Positions 57,354 to 64,000 of a DNA stretch of 64,000 nt are shown in pieces. Below the pieces are notes generated by a model, which had not been told where the DNA came from, searched no databases, and was given only the letters and a program-made list of their open reading frames with translations. The DNA comes from Marsupella aquatica (taxonomy: Eukaryota > Marchantiophyta): positions 22,940,001 through 23,004,000 of the forward strand of contig OZ316891.1 of NCBI GenBank assembly GCA_973895155.1. The letters run 5' to 3'. The position numbers and the translations under genes were made by a program. Numbering within the stretch: position 1 is the first letter of the stretch; each line of letters opens with the position of its first letter.

Positions 57354-59840
57354 GGCCTCCTCTGCATCCCTTAGCTCCCGCTTCCATTTCTCTCTTTCTT
57401 TGACTACGCCGGCCAACTCTCCTTGGGTCCGAGTCAGTTTATCCTTGATAATCTGATTGTCAGACTAAGCGGTATCCAACTGCCCCTGCATGATGTTTAG
57501 CTCATGCCGCTTAATCCGTAGCTCATCTTGGGCTTTCTTGGCCACCTGTAGGACTTCCACCTCAGCTTCCTTCTCCCTAAGCCGCCGAATGACCTCATCC
57601 TTCTTGCTTCTCTCCAAAGCCACCGCTTCTTCTAATCGGTGCTTCTCCAACATCTCCCTCTAGAAAAAGGGTCCCTGCTCCAACTCCTCCCCAAAGATAC
57701 TGAGCGCCAGGTCCCCACACATCTCCCCGTACTCCATGGCTCTATCCTTAGCATAGGTGGAGTAACTAGAAGTCATCGGCATCAACCACCGCGGCCTCTG
57801 CTCCCAAGCCGCCTTGCGGATTTCTTCTATGGTGGCAAGAGGGTTGCTTCTTTTTTTGGCAACCCGCCTGATGTCCTCCGGCCAATCTCCTCCTGGTAAA
57901 TCCTTCTCCCTAGCTAGGGCTGCTTTCTCTTCCTCCCTAAGTCGCTCCTGAAATTCTTGTGCCGTCTGCTTTATGCCGTCAAAGCTTGGGGGAGCAATCT
58001 CTGGTGGGGGAGACTCGGGGCTACTCTGTTGAGTGGGGTCCCCTCGAACTACTCTTGGAAGCGTGGGGATAAATTGGCCACAGGTCCTTACTCCTGGAAC
58101 ATGATGATCCGACCCATAGCCGGAGTTATCATTGTTGTAGTCCTCCACCGCCTCCTCCACTACTTGGACTCCCGGCTTCTCCCTTTGTTCCCCTGGTCAG
58201 TCGTGAAAATGGCCTCTGGTTCCTCTGGTTTCCAGGCTGTTGTCTCCCTCTGCTCTCCGCGGGAAGGAGCCTTTAGGCTGCTCTACCTCTGATTTGGGGC
58301 TTGAGGCTCCCACATACATTCGCACTCCCGGCTTGTGTTCTGGCCTCCTGGTCTCCTTGGCTCCGGTAAAGGGGTCTTCCCCTCTGAGTCGGCTTAGGCC
58401 GACCTCTGGGGGAGCGTCCTGTATCGGTGCCGTTGCCAAAACCGTTGCCGTTGCCGGAACCATTCTCTTTTCCTTCTCCAGCAATTTCAGCAGATTTTGC
58501 ATGCCTGGTTGCTGCATCGGCAAGTCTTCTTTCTTTGTCTGAAATACCTGCTCGATCGTTGGACTGTCGGGCTGGTTGGGCTTCTCTGGTGCCAGCCCTT
58601 GCTCTTCCCCTTCCTCCGGTGCCCTTGCCGATAGGGGAAGTATTGGGGCAAAGATTTTACTTTTGGCATACCGGCACAAGAGCGGCATGTGATAGCCAAG
58701 CCAGGACACGCTTCCCACGCCGATTACCTATTGTATCTCCTTCAAGATCTTCTTCAGTTGGTTGAGGAGGTACCCGTTGTAATCTCGGCTTGGGTCTGGC
58801 CTTTCTACCAGGTAGACCTGAGCCTTGCCGATCTCTGCCCTCGGCAAGTTACAGTGCATGGTCACCCACAAGAAATCGACCATCTCTCCAATGTGCGGGT
58901 TGGTGCAGGTGTTCCGGAAGAAGCCATTCTTTGTTGATGGTCCTGGGAACGACCGGAACTCCTTGTCAGGTAAGGTCTTCCTAGTATCAACCTTGGTCTT
59001 ATTACCCATCGGCAAGCCAAACACCTCAGCAATCACCCGGGGAGTGAGATAGAAATCCTTCCCATACACCCTCGTGGAATTGGTCTTGGGTTCCCATGAT
59101 CCCACAAATTCTAATAAGTCTGAGTCCGGCACCTCTGGCTTCAACCATGGTAATCTTACGAAGGCTTCCAAGCCGGATTCGGCCATGAAGCCTTGGTACT
59201 TCTTGGTTTGCATGGCCGTAAAGCATGCATCCTCCTCCCGTGCAAAGTGTAATTGCACTTTCTCTCGTAGGGTCGCCACCCAGCCTTCCCAGGTGTCATC
59301 GTTTGTTGGAATGGCCTTGATGGGATCGACCTCTTCCTCTTTGGCATCTCCCCTTGTCCTGCTTTGCTGCTCTACTGGCTTCCTAGGTACCACGGACCTC
59401 GTTCTTTTTGCCAGGGTGGCCTTTTCGTTGTTGTTTCCTTTCCTCTTCATCTTGGCTGCCGTGGATGTTTCTCCTAGCAAGGTTGCCTTCGTCCACCCCT
59501 CCGTGTTACCCTTCAACTCCCAGTGTAGGTTGTTGCAGCAATTGATGGCTTCCCGGATGCCGACAATTCTGTTTTCGCAAAACAGCAGGTCGTCAAGCTG
59601 ATTGGCAGTAGGAGTCCACAAGAACTCGGCCTTGATAAGTTCTCCTCCTAAGAAAGCCGTCTTCTGCAGTTCCCAAAGCCAAGCAAGCTCCTGCCATTCT
59701 CGAGCTACTCTCTCTGATTCTTTGTCCTTGTAAGTCCTGACGTACTCACCTGCCCGTTTGAACAGGCATCCCCAAAAATGTGTCGCTTGATTGATGTTGC
59801 TCATACCCTCCTTGAGTCGATCGTTGGTATCTATTCCCAC
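57354..59840 (-). pseudogene. LTR-1 protein, inverted copy 1 (N-terminal two thirds)
   Basis: The frame 59840-58728 is open for 370 aa and holds the whole N-terminal half: HFWGCLFKRAGEYV, LDDLLFCENRIVGIREAI, SGLEAFVRLPWLKPEVPDSD, FYLTPRVIAEVFGLP, FRSFPGPSTKNGFF and CTNPHIGEMVDFL. Further pieces (58718-58197, 58160-57660, 57653-57465) continue to the early coiled coil, where a new LTR copy begins. This is the best N-terminal half for domain searches. Confidence 0.75.
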
Positions 59841-60175
59841 CCCGAGTGCTTGCCTAAGCAGCTAACAGTATTTGTCCTCCCGTAGTTGTCTGCCCAGTTG
59901 GTTCTTGCAAATGAGCCACTATTCCTCGCGAGCGGTCCTTACCCCTCTCCTCTGGTCTTCCCTTGTTGGTCACCCCTAGCCGTCGACGCTTAGCGCGCCC
60001 TAACCCTAATCATGTTCTCTCCCCCGGCGTCCTTACTTTCGGCCTCGGCTCGGGTTCCATAGTCACCCTTAATTGTTTATATTTTCCTTGTTTTGTTCCT
60101 ATACTAAGGTGTTTCCAGGGTACACTCTTGCTTTACCATGTAAACCGGGCTAGTGATTCCTGGCTAGGCATCACA

Positions 60176-60215
60176 ATCGACCAGACACCATTGGAGACAA
60201 GATTACAGAAAAGGT
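60176..60215 (+). pseudogene. Remnant of an upstream CACTA transposase exon
   Basis: An exon stub of about 40 bases reading DQTPLETRLQK lies between the LTR-1 start (60175) and a GTAATG donor at 60216. Its 5' part is cut off by the retrotransposon block. Confidence 0.45.
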
Positions 60216-60515
60216 AATGTTTTCCTCAACGCAATGTGAGAACAAGAAAGTCCAACTTTTAACGTTGCATTCTTTCAAACAACGTCGTACATGACGTTGT
60301 AATTGATTACTTTACGTCGTCCATCTCACTTTACGTCTTTCCACCTAACGTTTTTTTTTGTTTTTACGTCGTATGGGATGCAATAACTAATGTTCCATGG
60401 TACATCGTATGTAAGAAACGTCGTCCTCCACGATGTTAGTTTTAATAATACGTAGTGTGGAAGGACGTTTAGTGTGATTGTCGTTGAATTGACAATGTTA
60501 CATTGGATCTGGCAG
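60216..60515 (+). repeat. First retained CACTA intron with ACGTCGT repeats
   Basis: Bounded by GTAATG and GGCAG. It contains at least ten AACGTCGT, TTACGTCG and ACGTTG variants in both orientations, like the left CACTA part at 23.4-25.0 kb. CACTA transposases bind such short subterminal motifs; their presence in an intron is notable. Confidence 0.6.
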
Positions 60516-61020
60516 GTTTTTTGTTATTTCCCAATCACTCCCCAACTTCAGCATCTCTACCAACAAAAGCACTTATCCACACTACAGACTTGGCATGTGG
60601 AGAACAAATCCCCACCAGGGATAATGCAATACCACCAAGATAGTCCAGCGTGGAAGCACATTGATGCCACTTGGCCAAATTTTGCCGAGGAGCCAAGAAA
60701 TGTTTGTTTGGGGTTGGCAATTGATGGAGTGAACCCATATAAACAACGATGGAAGCCTAAGTCCATCTGGCCTATTCTTTTGATAAATCAGAACATCCCT
60801 CCATGGTTGGCAATGAAGAAGGGTCATGTGCTTCTATTAGCTATAATTCCTGGACCCAAGGCCTGTAAGAATCCTGATATCTGTTTGGCTCCAGCTTATG
60901 AAGAGCTACATAATCTGTGGGAGGTTGGAGCAGTGACAACAGATGTCACTCGTGAAGTAGGCAATGGCAAGACCTTCAATATGAGGGTGATGATCACTCA
61001 TTGCACCACAGATGGTCCAG
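60516..61020 (+). CDS. CACTA transposase (TNP2/Transposase_21), exon 1 of the retained part
   Basis: This exon belongs to the DDE-type transposase of En/Spm elements. It is open from FCYFPITPQLQHLYQQKH through PRNVCLGLAIDGVNPYKQR, WPILLINQNIPPWL and LLLAIIPGPK to the donor GGTCCAG/GTAATT. Splicing at 61021-61122 removes an apparent TGA at 61098 and restores the frame. Confidence 0.85.
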
Positions 61021-61122
61021 GTAATTCATTGTGCAACCCAATGGCTATTGTTTGCACAATGTCATGTACAATGCAAGTGTTGGGGTTATTTGTGGTCTGA
61101 ACATGGTTCAATGAAATGGCAG

Positions 61123-61436
61123 GTATGGGGACAATATCTGGCCTGAAGGTGGCAGGTTTTTCAGCTTGCCCTTCATGTGGCCCAGAGTTGCGTGGGAGGT
61201 ACTCAAGACTACTGCACAAAACCACATATGAGGGCAGTAGGGTCCGGTTGGCAATGGATGACCACTTGCAACAAAACACAACACATTGGGCAGAGACTGA
61301 AGTGCGGCCATGTCCTAATGGCCCTTCAGCTGAAGGACAAATTCAAATGGCAGAGAAGGTGGAAGCAAAGTTACTGAAACCCAAGGATTGTGGAGTAAAC
61401 CGACGCTCAACTATGTGGGACTTGCCTTATTGGAGG
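61123..61436 (+). CDS. CACTA transposase, exon 2
   Basis: This continues with MGTISGLKVAGFSACPSCGP, the CACTA block holding the CxxC pair, and ends WDLPYWR at a GTAAGT donor (61437). It is open throughout and in phase with the next exon. Confidence 0.8.
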
Positions 61437-61536
61437 GTAAGTGATAGAAGTGCATGGTTCCTTTACAGCAAATTAGACCAATAAAATGCTTAATTTAGAG
61501 ATTGCAACTGATTCAATATGTTATTTCAATTTCCAG

Positions 61537-61964
61537 AGACTCCAGGTTCGATGGTTGTTGGACCCCATGCACATTGAAGTGAATGTTGCTAAGAACTTGG
61601 TGAAGCACATTTATGGGATGAATGACACTCGTGGAGTCCGAGAGGATGCTGAGAGGGTTGGAGTAGTGAAGAGTTGTTGGATAACACGTACTGGGGAGAA
61701 ACCTCCTGGTCCTTGGATTTTGCCAAGAGAGGTTTTGAAGGACATGAATGGGATGATAAGCGAGATGAAGTTCCCTAGCCATTACGGAGCTGGTTTTCGT
61801 GGGTGCACTACAAGGAATGATCACATACCCCCAATAGGGTTGAAGTCTCATGATTATCACAAGTTGATACAACATGTGCTACCAGCAGTCTTGCGTTGTT
61901 GTGATGATTCCCGGGAGCGTCGTTTACTCCGTCTGACTATATCTGAGATGTGCTCTATTTTCAG
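61537..61964 (+). CDS. CACTA transposase, exon 3
   Basis: Acceptor TTTCCAG at 61536. It reads LQVRWLLDPMHIEVNVAKNL, with the usual DxMHIE-N-V motif, and later LKSHDYHKLIQHVLPAVLR. The donor TTTTCAG/GTACG is at 61965. Confidence 0.82.
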
Positions 61965-62119
61965 GTACGATAACGTACCCTCTCTTCCATTGCTCTCTTG
62001 CAAGTTCTTGTTACCGCTGGAGGAGCCCTGTAATTCAACAAGTATTTCAAACTCATTTTTCTATGGCCCTATGTGGATCTGATATACAAAATCTTTGATG
62101 GTTTTGAGGAGGAACATAG

Positions 62120-62602
62120 GTGGGTATGCGCTAAGGAGATAAAGGAGTCTGAGATTCCTTTGATGAGGGAGAGGTCAGCTCGCGTGATGTGCAATATGGA
62201 GAAGGTGTTTCCCACATGCATATTTGACATGCAATTGCATTTACTATGTCACTTGGTGGATGAGGTCGCGATTGCTAGTCCTGTCCATGCACGTTGGATG
62301 TATTGGGTAGAGCGCTTGAAAGTGCTCAAGTCCATGGTGCGTCAACCAGCTCGACCAGAGGGAAGTATGGCAACGGGGTATATCATGTCGGAGTGCCTCT
62401 TTTATTCTGGAGGGATGATAGGGAGTTTGGACACAGAAGCTCCCATAGCTTGGGAAGAGGCACAAGATGATGACAATGGTGGGTTGCGTTTGATGGGTGC
62501 ATCAAAAAAGTGTTCACTACATGACAACATACTTCGCCTACAGATCCACAATTATGTGTTGGGAAATCGCCCAGAGATGTCTCAGTGGAGGGAGTTGCAT
62601 AG
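62120..62602 (+). CDS. CACTA transposase, exon 4 (DUF4218 domain)
   Basis: After the acceptor AACATAG (62119) the frame reads WVCAKEIKESEIP, NMEKVFPTCIFDMQLHLLCH, ARWMYWVERLKVLKSMVRQ, and ARPEGSMATGYIMSECLFY. This is the DUF4218 region that follows TNP2 in plant CACTA proteins. A donor AG/GTACAT lies at 62603. The last exon may start at 62737 after CATATTTCAG, or the protein may end by read-through at 62633. Exons 60516-62602 form one open frame. Confidence 0.82.
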
Positions 62603-62640
62603 GTACATATATGCAACTCTATATATATGTTAATCTAACA

Positions 62641-64000
62641 GTAGACGTTGTTCTACATTCTATATGTGTAGAAGTTAGAGTGGGTTCAAGGAGCACTTCT
62701 TTGGATTGTGCAATATTCTCATCCAATCATATTTCAGTTTACAAGTTTCTATATATCGCGGATCGATGGCACTGGTCGTAATTGGCTTTTGTGTCGTCTT
62801 CAATGGCCAGTTTCTATGTTGAGGCCTGAACCCTAATCTGTCCCATAAACTTCAAATGAATGTCGCCTAGGGAAATTAACGTTGTGAAGCTCAGCCGCTT
62901 CTCGAAAAGCCATCACGGTGACGTACATGGGAGCCATATGATTGTTAGCTTAATCCCTGAACTCGCGGTCGACAGAGCTATGCATTTTTCCAGGAGAAAA
63001 TCAGCATCCAAGTTGTTGATGTAACAAGAGGATGGAAATGAGTCAAAAGCTGAAGTTGGACACGTTGTCGTTTTTTTTTTGGGGATTTTTTTTTGGTCCG
63101 CCCATCTCGGCGAGGTCAGCCAAGATTGAATCAACCTCGGGTGCCCAGCTGAGATGAGCGGAAGTTTGAAGGCCCCATCTCAACTCCTCAACTGAGATTC
63201 TAAAATTTTTGAGATAACTGATATCAGTTATCAGCCACTGATAACTGATGATGTTGTGTACCCCTGAAGGGTCTGAGATTGTTGAGTACTGTGAACACCC
63301 CTGCCCTAAATCTGGTTGAGGTAGGCCTTATTTGGTTTTGTAAACTTTTGTCATTTTGATTTGTACAATTCCTTCAAATACCCAATGCCACTTACAATAT
63401 GAAATGAGATTAGGTAACGTACCCAAGTAAATAAGTTCTGATCAAGTTGCTAATATGTCATTTGTTTACCTGTTGTTGGCATGCATGAACTATTCTATTG
63501 GCAATGAAGGCTAAAGTGGGAGCTGCCTTTACCTCATTCAAATACAATGTTGAGCATTGAGTACTCTTGGAAACTTTGTAATGACTAATCTGCCTTATGA
63601 ATGGTGAAATGATTTCATATGGCAAACACGATTTCCGACCGAACGAGAACTATTTCCGCAAATGAGAAGTGTGTTTTCATTTTCCGCCGAATCTCACAAA
63701 ATCGGTGGTTTTTTTAATCAAAAATAAGTTTTTGGGGAAATAATGTAATCCGTATCAGAGTTCGGATTGAATCAGTAAATTCAGGAATGTTCCAAACCAC
63801 TGAAATTAATGCTCACAAACATTCAATTTATCAAGGAAAAATTAGATACAAAAAACTTTTGCCTGAGCCTCATATTCTCGCTCTCCAAAGATATATGAAA
63901 GGTCTTATCTAGAAATCCATATCCACTTTTTGAGCAAAGTCCGATAGCTGCATCGGACTCCGGATTTCGACCATGAAAGTTCCGACCCAATCTCAGTTTT
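62641..64000. other. No further gene; right flank of the CACTA part
   Basis: A possible short last exon lies near 62737-62820. The rest shows no coding domain, a T-rich stretch at 63070-63092 and a perfect palindrome at 63213-63232. The right CACTA terminus was not recognised. Confidence 0.45.
63213..63232. repeat. Perfect 20-bp palindrome
   Basis: GATAACTGATATCAGTTATC equals its own reverse complement. A partial direct copy (CTGATAACTGATGATG) follows at 63238. It could be a MITE core or a binding site; no further support. Confidence 0.6.

Larger units (their letters stand above)
50977..60175 (-). mobile_element. Inverted Gypsy-1 LTR block: truncated copy plus rearranged copy
   Basis: On the minus strand, LTR starts (TGTGATGCCTAGCCAGG) lie at 60175 and 57353, and the LTR end CACCACA is at 50977. 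The first copy (60175-57354) breaks off at GCAGAGGAGGCC inside the coiled-coil part, where a second copy starts. The second copy contains a tandem duplication of about 1.7 kb with a junction near 53266. Flanks (CTTGT left, ATCGA right) do not match, so this is not one simple solo LTR. Confidence 0.75.

Noticed and set aside
50977-60175. Single simple solo LTR with target duplication
   Set aside because: Flanks differ (CTTGT versus ATCGA), and two LTR starts plus an internal duplication lie inside.
60474-60515. Translation start of the CACTA transposase at an upstream ATG
   Set aside because: It lies in the intron just before a good acceptor at 60515; protein similarity begins only after that site.

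Overview
This window looks like nuclear DNA of a land plant with a large, repeat-rich genome. The evidence is one multi-exon plant-type gene (relatives are the plant 'hydroxyproline-rich glycoprotein family' proteins, At5g52430-like), spliceosomal GT-AG introns, a plant Helitron, a CACTA (En/Spm) transposon, a plant L1-type LINE, tRNA-derived SINE-like copies, and Ty3/gypsy retrotransposons, one with a primer site matching plant tRNA-Asp. I cannot tell lycophyte, fern, moss, gymnosperm or flowering plant from sequence alone. No prokaryotic operon, CRISPR array or rRNA was seen.

Layout. 1-8.3 kb: a decayed autonomous Helitron on the minus strand (Rep nuclease plus PIF1 helicase, with introns), flanked by repeat debris: a 72-bp tandem duplication, two SINE-like copies in opposite orientation, and six copies of a Helitron-end-like motif. 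9.7-15.6 kb: the only recognisable host gene, minus strand, with two coding exons resolved and its first exon not found. 15.6-18.6 kb: no gene. 18.6-23.1 kb: a solo LTR of about 4.5 kb that contains a long decayed ORF. 23.2-25.5 kb and 60.2-62.8 kb: two parts of a CACTA element separated by about 34.6 kb of retrotransposon sequence. The right part keeps an open transposase frame across four exons. The left part carries a three-exon gene of unknown function.

25.5-60.2 kb is a nest of retroelements. (a) Gypsy-2, minus strand: a 3.27-kb LTR (33989-37254) holding an intact 587-aa ORF, a tRNA-Asp primer site, an extra ORF split by a LINE, then gag and nucleocapsid, truncated before pol. (b) Gypsy-1, plus strand: a 4.7-kb protein-coding LTR (40491-45175), a candidate primer site, gag (with a MITE-like insertion), nucleocapsid, protease and reverse transcriptase, cut off after the RT. 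(c) A second block of the same giant LTR in inverted orientation (50977-60175), made of a truncated copy, a further copy and an internal 1.7-kb tandem duplication.

The most interesting signal is that two different gypsy families appear to carry a protein gene inside their LTRs. The LTR-1 ORF has two conserved globular blocks, a long coiled coil and an Ala/Glu-rich tail. It shares a short motif with the 587-aa ORF in the other family's LTR, so the two may be distant homologues. An ORF inside an LTR would be present twice per element and would persist in solo LTRs, as seen at 18620-23148.
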